Assembly: GCA_030633365.1 (NCBI GenBank)
Contig: DAOVSY010000034.1
Span: 1 to 14,123, forward strand
Length of the DNA: 14,123 nucleotides
Source of the DNA: Spirochaetaceae bacterium
GTDB lineage: Bacteria; Spirochaetota; Spirochaetia; B11-G9
Direction: 5' to 3'
Within the stretch, counting starts at the first letter, position 1, and each line of letters starts with the position of its first letter. Both the position numbers and the translations under genes were made by a program. Positions 1 through 7,305 of the stretch are shown in pieces. The notes under the pieces were generated by a model. That model saw only the letters and a list, made by a program, of their open reading frames with translations. It ran no database searches and had not been told where the DNA came from.

Positions 1-32
1 AGCCGAGCAGCAAACTTGTTGGCGACCAGGCT
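1..32. repeat. Copy of the hairpin repeat family (window-edge copy)
   Basis: This stretch folds as an outer stem AGCC/GGCT (1-4 with 29-32), an internal loop of GAGCA (5-9) facing GACCA (24-28), and an inner stem GCAAAC/GTTGGC (10-15 with 18-23, one A-G mismatch) around TT. The same architecture occurs three times at 8898-9020. The AGGTTGCAT box that precedes those copies would lie left of the window and cannot be seen. It lies upstream of the liv operon and probably downstream of an unseen gene. Confidence 0.75.
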
Positions 33-180
33 TACTTATCAATTAAAAGAAAGTAATAAAAAGATTTTAAAATGTCCAATCTAATTTAGTAACAATTTTT
101 CTAAAAGAAAGGATTAATTGTACATACTTCATATAAATTGGCAAATATTTAGCTGATCATTATTTTTCGACTTGATTTAT

Positions 181-211
181 TTCAAAATTCATGGTTATGT
201 AATGCTAATAT
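181..211 (+). promoter_or_regulatory. Possible promoter of the liv operon (extended -10)
   Basis: An extended -10 of the form TGcTAATAT lies at 203-211. The best upstream element is TTCAAA at 181-186, but the 19-nt spacer is long, so the extended -10 would carry most of the activity. It would leave a leader of about 20 nt ahead of the AAGGAG ribosome binding site at 224-229. The rest of 33-235 is AT-rich with only weak short inverted repeats (for example TTTCT/AGAAA at 98-110), and nothing else can be called. Confidence 0.3.
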
Positions 212-235
212 TTACATAATTTTAAGGAGAGAGTA

Positions 236-1357
236 ATGAAAAAGATTTTATTTATATCTTTAGTCGTAATGCTATCATTGTTTACAATTGTTAGTTGTGC
301 GAAAAAAGAGGAAGCTACAATTAAAATTGCAGTAGCAGGACCTCATTCAGGTGACCTTGCTTCCTACGGTCTTCCAACTGTAAAAGCTGCTGAAATTCTT
401 GTTGAAAAAATAAATGCAGACGGCGGTCTTCTTGGTCGACAGGTTGAACTCATTATCGAAGATGATGTTTGTAAACCAGAAGTAGCAACAAACACTGCTG
501 CAAAACTTGTTGGTGAAGAAGTAGTTGCAGTTATTGGCCATATTTGTTCCGGTGCTACAAAAGCTGCTATGGGGATCTATAATGATTCCGGTATTCCTGC
601 AATATCACCATCAGCTACTAACCCTGGATTAACTCAGAGTGGTGACTATCCTAACTTTTTTAGAACTATTGCACCAGATGATGCTCAGGCAGCACTGGAA
701 GTTTCATTTGCACTTGATACACTTGGTGTAAGCAAAATTGCTGTTCTTCATGACAAAGGTGATTACGGTAAGGGCCTTGCAGATTTTGCAAAACTTTACC
801 TTGAAGAAGATTCAAGAGCAGAAGTTGTACTTTACGAAGGTGTTACTGTTGGTGCTGTAGATTATACTGCTGTTATTAACAAAATTAAAAACTCAGGCGC
901 TGAAGCAATTATTTTTGGTGGATACCACCCGGAAGCTTCAAAAATTATTAGCCAGATGAAAAAGAGAGCAATAGATTTACCTTTTATCTCTGATGATGGT
1001 GTTAAAGACAACACATTTATCAAAGTAGCTGGTGAATATGCAGAAGGCGTGTATGCTTCAGGTCCTATGGATACAGCTACAAACCCACTTACAATTCAGG
1101 CTACAAAAGAACACCAGGACAGATATGGTGAAGATCCAGGTGCTTTCTACCTGAATGCATATGCTGCAATCCTTGCAGTTTTTAATGCAATTGAAGTTGC
1201 AGGTTCTACAGATTATGAAGCAGTTACTAATGCTTTAAGAACAAGCTATGTTGAAACAACACTTGGTAAAATTAAGTTTGATTCAAGAGGAGACGCTGAA
1301 GGTGTAGGTTTCTCAATGTATCAGGTTCAGAACGGCAAATACGTCGAACTGAAATAA
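236..1357 (+). CDS. livK: Branched-chain amino acid ABC transporter, substrate-binding lipoprotein
   Basis: This is the extracytoplasmic receptor of an ABC importer for leucine/isoleucine/valine or a related amino acid or amide. Residues 1-20 form a lipoprotein signal peptide ending in the lipobox IVS-C, so Cys21 would be lipidated and the protein anchored in the envelope. Residues about 28-370 match the type I periplasmic binding fold of the LIV-binding family: AGPHSG near 34, NADGGLLGR near 60, VIGHICSGAT near 99, and PAISPSATNP further on. Cys79 and Cys104 are 25 residues apart, the same spacing as the known Cys53-Cys78 disulfide of E. coli LIV-BP. The length of 373 aa is normal. ATG at 236 has an AAGGAG site 6 nt upstream, and the gene ends with tandem TAATAA stops. 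Substrate within the family cannot be fixed from sequence. Confidence 0.93.
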   Translation: MKKILFISLVVMLSLFTIVSCAKKEEATIKIAVAGPHSGDLASYGLPTVKAAEILVEKINADGGLLGRQVELIIEDDVCKPEVATNTAAKLVGEEVVAVIGHICSGATKAAMGIYNDSGIPAISPSATNPGLTQSGDYPNFFRTIAPDDAQAALEVSFALDTLGVSKIAVLHDKGDYGKGLADFAKLYLEEDSRAEVVLYEGVTVGAVDYTAVINKIKNSGAEAIIFGGYHPEASKIISQMKKRAIDLPFISDDGVKDNTFIKVAGEYAEGVYASGPMDTATNPLTIQATKEHQDRYGEDPGAFYLNAYAAILAVFNAIEVAGSTDYEAVTNALRTSYVETTLGKIKFDSRGDAEGVGFSMYQVQNGKYVELK

Positions 1358-1375
1358 TAAACGCATATAACTTAT

Positions 1376-1412
1376 AGAGACAGTCTTTTATTGGACTGTC
1401 TCTTTTTATTTT
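1376..1412 (+). terminator. Terminator-like hairpin between livK and livH
   Basis: AGAGACAGTC (1376-1385) pairs perfectly with GACTGTCTCT (1394-1403) around an 8-nt loop. A T-rich tail, TTTTATTTT, follows. There is no other clear promoter before livH at 1471, so this is best read as a leaky terminator that lets livK be expressed in excess of the downstream transporter genes. Confidence 0.8.
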
Positions 1413-1470
1413 AAGAAGGTCTTCCACCAGGAAGTATTCCCATTCCAACAGTAAGGAGCCATAATACGAT

Positions 1471-2379
1471 ATGGATCTACAATACTTTTTCGAACTATTT
1501 GTGGGCGGTTTAACTAAAGGGAGTATTTATGCTCTTATAGCTTTGGGTTATACCATGGTTTACGGAATTATTAAATTAATCAATTTTGCCCACGGAGAAA
1601 TATATATGATCGGAGCATTTACAGCTCTGATAATTGCATCAGCCTTAAGTTTTACAGGAATGAACCCTGTACTTATTTTTTTGATTTCCACTATTCTGGC
1701 TATTTTCTTTTCCGCTTCCTATGGTGTGACAATGGAAAAAATTGCCTACAAACCCTTAAGGGGATCCCAAAGACTATCAGCACTTATAAGCGCCATTGGT
1801 ATGTCAATGTTTCTGCAGAACTATGTTCTACTCGCTCAAACATCTGACTTCCTGCCGTTCCCAAACCTGATTCCTGAGTTTAAGTTTCTGGAACCGTATA
1901 AAAGCCTTATCAGTTCATCGGGACTAATTATTCTGGTAACTACAGCGATTGTAATGATCCTGTTAACATATCTTATAAAGTTTACTAAAACAGGAAAAGC
2001 TATGAGGGCAACATCCCAGGATGCAAAAATGGCTCAGCTTTTGGGAATAAATATTAGTAAAGTAATAACAATGACATTTATTATTGGATCTTCAACTGCA
2101 GCTCTTGGTGGAGTACTAATAAGTACACATGTTGGGCAGTTGAACTTCTATATTGGTTTTCTTACAGGTATAAAAGCCTTTGTAGCTGCTGTACTAGGCG
2201 GCATAGGAAGCATCCCAGGCGCAGTTCTTGGCAGTTTTGTCCTTGCATGGACAGAAAGCTTTGGTACTGGATATATATCCAGTGATTATGAGGATGTATT
2301 TGCATTCCTGTTCCTTATTATAATTCTGATTTTCAGACCATCCGGAATACTCGGCAGGCCTGAAAACAAGAAAGTTTAG
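1471..2379 (+). CDS. livH: Branched-chain amino acid ABC transporter, permease LivH
   Basis: First membrane subunit of the importer; it pairs with LivM to form the channel in the inner membrane. The protein is almost entirely hydrophobic, with about eight predicted membrane segments. The family signature LGYTMVYGIIKLINFAHGE lies near residues 26-44. The cytoplasmic coupling loop that contacts the ATPases is visible as RATSQDAKMAQLLGI near 175-190, followed by a glycine-rich AAVLGGIGSIPGAVLG stretch. At 302 aa the length is typical. ATG 1471 follows AAGGAG at 1453-1458 with a rather long 12-nt spacer and no better start nearby. It sits 113 nt after livK, behind the hairpin, and 14 nt before livM. 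Confidence 0.93.
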   Translation: MDLQYFFELFVGGLTKGSIYALIALGYTMVYGIIKLINFAHGEIYMIGAFTALIIASALSFTGMNPVLIFLISTILAIFFSASYGVTMEKIAYKPLRGSQRLSALISAIGMSMFLQNYVLLAQTSDFLPFPNLIPEFKFLEPYKSLISSSGLIILVTTAIVMILLTYLIKFTKTGKAMRATSQDAKMAQLLGINISKVITMTFIIGSSTAALGGVLISTHVGQLNFYIGFLTGIKAFVAAVLGGIGSIPGAVLGSFVLAWTESFGTGYISSDYEDVFAFLFLIIILIFRPSGILGRPENKKV

Positions 2380-2393
2380 AGAGGCATAAATTA

Positions 2394-3650
2394 ATGATAG
2401 ATATAATGAAATACTTCACTCGAAAAGAGATGAAGAAATCACTTGTTATTTCCATATGGTTTATGATCCTTACATTTCCTATTATGGTTATTAAAGTTAA
2501 TACTATTGAAAATACTGTAGTATGGCGATGGGCAAGTCTTATAGGAATGGGTATTGGATCATTTTTAATGGCTACCCTGTGGCGCTATCTTCTTGATAGA
2601 AAAAGTATGAAGGGCGCCATATCTGATAAAAAAACTTTTCAGATGAGAGTTATGGACTGGGCCAATGAAAACCCTAAAGTAAAAAAGATTGCACTGGTTG
2701 CTGTTGTTCTATTTATTGCAGCCTTTCCATTTCTTTCATCAATGTATCAGACAAGTATTATGACAACGGCACTGATGTATGTTGTACTTGGTCTTGGTTT
2801 AAATATTGTTGTAGGGCTTGGAGGTCTGCTCCACCTTGGATATGCAGCATTCTATGCTGTAGGAGCTTATACTTATGCACTCCTTAATTATCATTTTGGG
2901 CTTAGTTTCTGGATATGCCTGCCTATAGGAGCAGGTCTTGCTACAATTATGGGAATATTACTAGCTATTCCGGTACTAAGACTTCGGGGAGATTATCTTG
3001 CAATAGTTACCCTTGGGTTTGGTGAGGTTATAAGAATTGTTCTTGAAAACTGGAATGAATTTTCTTTTGGGCCAAGTGGTATTGCACAAATTCCACGTCC
3101 TGGTTTTTTTGGAATGTCAATGAAACTTCAGACTGCAACTATCTATATTTATTTTATTATGATTGCAATGGTAATATTCACAATCTTTGTTGTACGCCGT
3201 CTTGAGAACTCCCGAATAGGTCGTGCCTGGATAGCTATGAGAGAAGATGAAATAGCCAGTGAATCTATGGGTATTGATATTACTAAATCTAAAATTACAA
3301 CCTTCGCTCTGGGAGCTTTCTGGGCCGGTATGGTTGGTGTTATTTTTGCAGCAAAAACAACTTTTATAAACCCTGCAAGTTTTACCCTTTGGGAATCTGT
3401 AATGATACTCTGTGTTGTTGTTATCGGAGGAATGGGTTCTATATTGGGAGTTGTAGTTGGAGCACTTATTCTTATTCTTCTTCCTGAATACTTAAGAGCT
3501 TTTTCTGAATACAGAATGCTTATATTTGGTGCTATTCTTGTATTAATGATGGTTTTCAGACCAGGGGGAATAATTAGTAATATTAGAAAAAAATACAAAT
3601 TTGAACCTACTAAGTCATCTACTAATACTAATCAGGAAGGGGTTAAATAA
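2394..3650 (+). CDS. livM: Branched-chain amino acid ABC transporter, permease LivM
   Basis: Second inner-membrane channel subunit. The 418-aa length matches the longer LivM class: an N-terminal extension with two extra hydrophobic segments (about 15-33 and 42-66) and a charged linker (about 68-95) precede the conserved permease core. Core motifs are LNIVVGLGGLLHLGYAAFYAVG near 140-161 and the ATPase-coupling loop RAWIAMREDEIASESMGID near 276-294. The end is a hydrophilic tail rich in Lys, Ser, Thr and Asn. A purine-rich GAGAGG site precedes ATG 2394. Its TAA stop shares one base with the livG ATG (TAATG), suggesting translational coupling. Confidence 0.93.
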   Translation: MIDIMKYFTRKEMKKSLVISIWFMILTFPIMVIKVNTIENTVVWRWASLIGMGIGSFLMATLWRYLLDRKSMKGAISDKKTFQMRVMDWANENPKVKKIALVAVVLFIAAFPFLSSMYQTSIMTTALMYVVLGLGLNIVVGLGGLLHLGYAAFYAVGAYTYALLNYHFGLSFWICLPIGAGLATIMGILLAIPVLRLRGDYLAIVTLGFGEVIRIVLENWNEFSFGPSGIAQIPRPGFFGMSMKLQTATIYIYFIMIAMVIFTIFVVRRLENSRIGRAWIAMREDEIASESMGIDITKSKITTFALGAFWAGMVGVIFAAKTTFINPASFTLWESVMILCVVVIGGMGSILGVVVGALILILLPEYLRAFSEYRMLIFGAILVLMMVFRPGGIISNIRKKYKFEPTKSSTNTNQEGVK

Positions 3651-4438
3651 TGACACCTATACTTGAAACAAAAAACCTGACAATGCAATTTGGGGGGTTA
3701 ACAGCTGTTGATAACGTAAACATCAAAGTTAATCCAAAAGAAATTGTTGCACTTATTGGCCCTAATGGTGCTGGTAAAACAACCTTCTTTAACTGTGTTA
3801 CCGGAGTATACAAACCAACAAGCGGGGATATATTGATATCTCCTAACGGACAGTCCCAGAAACGAATTAATGGCCTTAAACCTAATAAAGTAACAGAAAA
3901 AGGTCTTGCCCGAACATTTCAGAATATCCGCCTTTTTCAGAATATGACTGTACTTGAAAATGTTATGATAGGAAGACATACAAAACTAAAATCTGGTTTA
4001 CTTGGAGCAATATTTCAACCAAAATCAACACGGAAAGAAGAAAAACAGGTAATTCAGGACAGCTACAATATTTTAGTAGATGTAGGACTGGAAAATTTTG
4101 TAAATGAACTTGCTAAGAACCTCCCCTACGGAGCACAAAGACGCCTTGAAATTGCAAGAGCCATGGCAACAGAACCTGCACTTCTACTCCTTGATGAACC
4201 TGCAGCAGGTATGAATCCACAGGAAACAAAAGAACTTGATGAAATGATTTTAAATATAAGGGATAAAAACGATATTTCAATCCTTCTTATTGAACATGAC
4301 ATGAGTTTAGTAATGAGTATTTCTGAAAAAATCTTTGTAGTTGACTATGGTAAACTAATTGCCCAGGGATCTCCGAATGAAATTAAAAATAATCCGGAAG
4401 TAATAAAGGCATATCTGGGAGATGATAGCGATGCTTAA
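3650..4438 (+). CDS. livG: Branched-chain amino acid ABC transporter, ATP-binding protein LivG
   Basis: One of the two cytoplasmic ATPases that drive import. Walker A GPNGAGKT is at residues 37-44 and the Q-loop region TFQNIRLFQNMTVLENV is near 89-105. The signature is the family's variant LPYGAQRRLEIARA instead of LSGGQ, Walker B is LLLLDEPAAGMNP, and the switch histidine is in LIEHDM. The Asn-rich insert after the Walker region and the C-terminal VIKAYLG ending are typical of LivG. The ATG overlaps the livM stop by 1 nt, with AGGAAGGGG just upstream. Its own stop overlaps the start of livF. All catalytic motifs are intact. Confidence 0.94.
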   Translation: MTPILETKNLTMQFGGLTAVDNVNIKVNPKEIVALIGPNGAGKTTFFNCVTGVYKPTSGDILISPNGQSQKRINGLKPNKVTEKGLARTFQNIRLFQNMTVLENVMIGRHTKLKSGLLGAIFQPKSTRKEEKQVIQDSYNILVDVGLENFVNELAKNLPYGAQRRLEIARAMATEPALLLLDEPAAGMNPQETKELDEMILNIRDKNDISILLIEHDMSLVMSISEKIFVVDYGKLIAQGSPNEIKNNPEVIKAYLGDDSDA

Positions 4439-5138
4439 AATTGAAGGTATACAAACATTTTATGGAAACATTCAGGCTTTACATGATGTTTCTATAGAAA
4501 TTAATGAAGGTGAAATTATTACCCTTATAGGAGCTAACGGAGCTGGTAAATCTACTACTCTTATGTCAATATCCGGAGTAGAGCAGGCAAGAAATGGCAA
4601 GATAATTTTTGAGGATCAGGATATAACTCATATGGACCCTGATAAAATTGTACAGCTTGGAATAATTCAGGTACCCGAGGGTAGAAGGATTTTCCCTTAT
4701 CTTACTGTTGCAGAAAATTTAGATATGGGTGCTTTTTTAAGAGATGATAAAGAAGAAATAAAAAAAGACATAGAATATGTTTACAGTCTCTTTCCTCTTC
4801 TAAAAGAAAGAAGAACTCAGGCTGGTGGAACTTTAAGTGGTGGAGAACAGCAGATGCTCGCAATATCAAGAGCATTAATGGCAAAACCAAAACTACTGCT
4901 CCTTGATGAACCTTCTCTGGGACTTGCTCCCATTATAGTGCAGCAAATTATGAGTATAATCAAAAAAATTAATACTGAACAAAAAACAACTATTTTCCTT
5001 GTTGAACAAAATGCAAACCTTGCTTTAAAACTGGCCGACAGAGGTTATGTAATGGAAACAGGAAGAGTTACACTTAGTGATACTGCTAAAAACCTGCGCG
5101 AGAATGATGCAGTTAAAAAGGCTTATTTAGGTATATAA
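4431..5138 (+). CDS. livF: Branched-chain amino acid ABC transporter, ATP-binding protein LivF
   Basis: Second ATPase, expected to form a heterodimer with LivG under the LivHM channel. Counting from ATG 4431, Walker A GANGAGKS is at 34-41. It is followed by the LivF hallmark PEGRRIFPYLTVAENL, the canonical signature LSGGEQQMLAISRAL, Walker B LLLLDEPSLGLAP and the H-loop region LVEQN. It is 235 aa, a usual length. A start at 4422 is possible, but GGGAG at 4417-4421 is 9 nt from ATG 4431 and directly abuts 4422, so 4431 is preferred. This gives an 8-nt overlap with livG. It is the last gene of the operon, followed by a strong terminator. Confidence 0.94.
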   Translation: MLKIEGIQTFYGNIQALHDVSIEINEGEIITLIGANGAGKSTTLMSISGVEQARNGKIIFEDQDITHMDPDKIVQLGIIQVPEGRRIFPYLTVAENLDMGAFLRDDKEEIKKDIEYVYSLFPLLKERRTQAGGTLSGGEQQMLAISRALMAKPKLLLLDEPSLGLAPIIVQQIMSIIKKINTEQKTTIFLVEQNANLALKLADRGYVMETGRVTLSDTAKNLRENDAVKKAYLGI

Positions 5139-5160
5139 ATAGTCTTATTTTGTAATTTAC

Positions 5161-5208
5161 GCCGTCGTAGGGAACATGCATGCCTGGTTCCCTACGACGG
5201 CTTTTTTT
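5161..5208 (+). terminator. Strong intrinsic terminator of the liv operon
   Basis: A perfect 15-bp GC-rich stem (5161-5175 with 5187-5201, beginning GCCGTCG) encloses an 11-nt loop and is followed directly by seven T residues. This is a textbook rho-independent terminator and separates the liv operon from the next plus-strand gene. Confidence 0.95.
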
Positions 5209-5252
5209 ATTTCCACATATATTGTATCATCCAAAAATTACTGGAGGATTAT

Positions 5253-6623
5253 TTGGAAATTAAAATATTAGAATCAGGAACCGGAACAGCTGAAATATCT
5301 GTAAATGGAACTAAGAAACTTGCTGTTACAACAAACCTGGTTAGTAAAATTTATAAACAAATATCCAGACAGGAACTTTTATCAGAATCAGGTGTTCTAA
5401 TAAAAGATGGTGTTTCAACAAAATGGATTTCAACTGAAAGTCTTGAACTAAAAGGAAAATTAGTTTTCCCTGGTCCATATTATAAAGGGAAGACTATTGC
5501 AGATTTGGATCTGGATATCGATATTTTAAGTGACCTTGCTGTTGCATTTCAAACAATAACTAGAGAAGATATTCCTGTTACAGGTTATTACCCCCCTGGA
5601 ATTTTTATACTGACTGATGGTGGTATTTTGATATTCCCCCCTTCTCTAATTAGTTATATTACAAGTCAACTCCCAGAAGAAGGAAATATTGAATTCTGGC
5701 AGTCATTTAATCATCCTGATATTTCCGGAGAAGTACAATTTTCCTTTACCCTGGGAGTACTTGCATATAATCTACTTACAAAAGAACTACCATACACAGG
5801 ATCTTCTTTAACTGAAATACGAGAAAAAATGCGTTCCAGCAAGCCAGTAGCTATAGAATTTCTTGCACCAGGTATAAATAAAAATATTGCTGCTATTATT
5901 AACAGGTCTTTATCTTCTAAAGATGTAAATTTAGAAGAATGGATTAAAATTCTTAAGCTTTGGATAAACGAAGGCGCTATTACTAATATTAGTAATGAAG
6001 AAAAAGTTCAAATCAAAAAAAATGCTGCAAAAAAACTGTACAAAAGAAAAAAACAATTTGAACGGAAACAGTTCTATTCACATAACTGGAAAACCATTGG
6101 TACAATAATTGCCGTTCTGGTGTTTATAATATCATTCAGTATAGGGCCAATTAAAAATGCTCTTGAGCCACCAATAACAGCAGGAATGTCTGCAGAAGAG
6201 GTAGTAGAAACTTATTACAGTGCAATTATAGATATGGATGTTGAAATAATGGAGGACTGTGTAGACAAAGGTATCGGTAAAAATGATATTAATGAAGTTA
6301 CACAGCTGTTTGTAATATCCAGAGTTAGAAGCGGATATGAAGGAAAATCTGGTTTGATCTCTGCACAGGACTGGAATGATGGTGTAACAACTAAAATAAA
6401 TCCAGGAGAGCAGGTATATGGAATAGCTGATCTTGAAATAACCAAATCTGATAATTTTACATTTTATGCCGACTATATCAGGTGGTTTCCTAATATTCCG
6501 GAAGATACTGATTCCAATGAGATTCTCCTGCCAACTAAAATATTAGTAAAAGATACTCTTACTCTTGAAAAAGTTAAGGATGTCTGGATAATAACCAATC
6601 TTGAAAGAGTTACTAAGGAGTAA
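5253..6623 (+). CDS. Membrane protein with degenerate protein-kinase-like domain and C-terminal extracytoplasmic domain
   Basis: Function not recognised with certainty. Residues about 65-235 look like the later part of a protein kinase fold. A segment near 106-130 (YYPPGIFILTDGGILIFPP) occupies the place of the catalytic and DFG loops, FSFTLGVLAYNLLTKELPYTG near 163-183 resembles subdomain IX, and IINRSLSSKD near 215-224 resembles the final helix region. HRD and DFG residues and a VAIK-type lysine are not visible, so it would be a pseudokinase. A basic stretch (255-272) precedes one membrane helix (about 281-297). Residues about 310-456 (AEEVVETYYSAIIDMD...) resemble small NTF2/SnoaL-like or DUF4878-like domains and should lie outside the inner membrane. 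The start is TTG 5253 with GGAGG 5 nt upstream. It is followed 6 nt later by the HAD gene, so they are probably co-transcribed. Confidence 0.6.
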   Translation: MEIKILESGTGTAEISVNGTKKLAVTTNLVSKIYKQISRQELLSESGVLIKDGVSTKWISTESLELKGKLVFPGPYYKGKTIADLDLDIDILSDLAVAFQTITREDIPVTGYYPPGIFILTDGGILIFPPSLISYITSQLPEEGNIEFWQSFNHPDISGEVQFSFTLGVLAYNLLTKELPYTGSSLTEIREKMRSSKPVAIEFLAPGINKNIAAIINRSLSSKDVNLEEWIKILKLWINEGAITNISNEEKVQIKKNAAKKLYKRKKQFERKQFYSHNWKTIGTIIAVLVFIISFSIGPIKNALEPPITAGMSAEEVVETYYSAIIDMDVEIMEDCVDKGIGKNDINEVTQLFVISRVRSGYEGKSGLISAQDWNDGVTTKINPGEQVYGIADLEITKSDNFTFYADYIRWFPNIPEDTDSNEILLPTKILVKDTLTLEKVKDVWIITNLERVTKE

Positions 6624-6629
6624 GATACA

Positions 6630-7274
6630 ATGATAAAAGGTGTACTTTTTGATATGGATGGAGTTCTTGTTGATTCAGAGGATTTTATTCGACTTGCAGC
6701 AATACAAATGTTTAAAGAAATAGGACTGGAAGCTAGACATGAAGATTTTTTTGAATTTATTGGCACAGGAGAAAACAGGTATCTTGGAGGAGTTGCAAAG
6801 AAATACAATTTCCCATTTAATCTTCCAGAAGGTAAAATACGAACCTATGAGATATATATTGAGCTTATTAAAGGTAAATTAGGAACTCTGCCAGGAGTTA
6901 ACTCTTTTATAGAAAAATGTAGAAATAGAGGACTTAAAATTGCCCTGGCAACCAGTGCTGATAGAACAAAGATGGATGCAAATCTTATTGAAATGGGTAT
7001 GACACAAGGAAGTTTCGATGCAGTTGTAAATGGACTTGATGTTGAACATAAAAAACCTTCTCCTGATATCTACATCAGAGCTGCTGAACTTCTCGGTCTA
7101 ACACCTTCAGATTGCCTTGTTGTAGAGGATGCTGTGAATGGTGTAGAGGCAGCAAAATCTGCGGGATCAAAATGCCTGGGATTAACAACCAGTTTCTCTG
7201 AAAAGGAACTGGCTGGTGCTGACTGGTTTGCCAGGAATCTTTCTGAAGCCGGAGATGAGGTACTTAACTGGTAG
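6630..7274 (+). CDS. HAD-superfamily hydrolase, beta-phosphoglucomutase/phosphatase-like
   Basis: A soluble 214-aa enzyme of the haloacid dehalogenase superfamily with the alpha-helical cap class typical of beta-phosphoglucomutase, phosphoglycolate phosphatase and sugar-phosphatase relatives. Motif I is DMDGVLVDSE at 8-17 (nucleophile Asp8, acid/base Asp10), motif II is LATSADR near 106-112, the motif III lysine is in KKPSPD (Lys142), and motif IV is VVEDAVNGVEAA at 164-175 (Glu166, Asp167 for Mg2+). The substrate is not predictable. An AAGGAG site lies 9 nt before ATG 6630, and the gap to the upstream gene is 6 nt. The TAG stop lies inside the inverted repeat that separates this gene from the convergent histidine kinase. 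Confidence 0.88.
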   Translation: MIKGVLFDMDGVLVDSEDFIRLAAIQMFKEIGLEARHEDFFEFIGTGENRYLGGVAKKYNFPFNLPEGKIRTYEIYIELIKGKLGTLPGVNSFIEKCRNRGLKIALATSADRTKMDANLIEMGMTQGSFDAVVNGLDVEHKKPSPDIYIRAAELLGLTPSDCLVVEDAVNGVEAAKSAGSKCLGLTTSFSEKELAGADWFARNLSEAGDEVLNW

Positions 7275-7301
7275 GGGTAAAAGATTTTTTACCCCTACCA
7301 G
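7268..7301. terminator. Perfect inverted repeat between convergent genes, probable bidirectional terminator
   Basis: A 15-bp perfect stem (7268-7282 with 7287-7301; arms CTGGTAGGGGTAAAA and its complement) has a 4-nt loop. It overlaps the stop codon of the HAD gene and ends 4 nt before the histidine-kinase stop codon. No T-tract follows the stem on either strand; the A/T runs form the top of the stem. Termination is therefore likely from position but not textbook. Confidence 0.6.
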
Positions 7302-7305
7302 CTCA

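Noticed and set aside
3149..3598. A 149-aa minus-strand open frame opposite livM
   Set aside because: It is fully inside a well-supported membrane protein gene, has no supporting context, and is a typical antisense shadow of an AT-rich permease gene.
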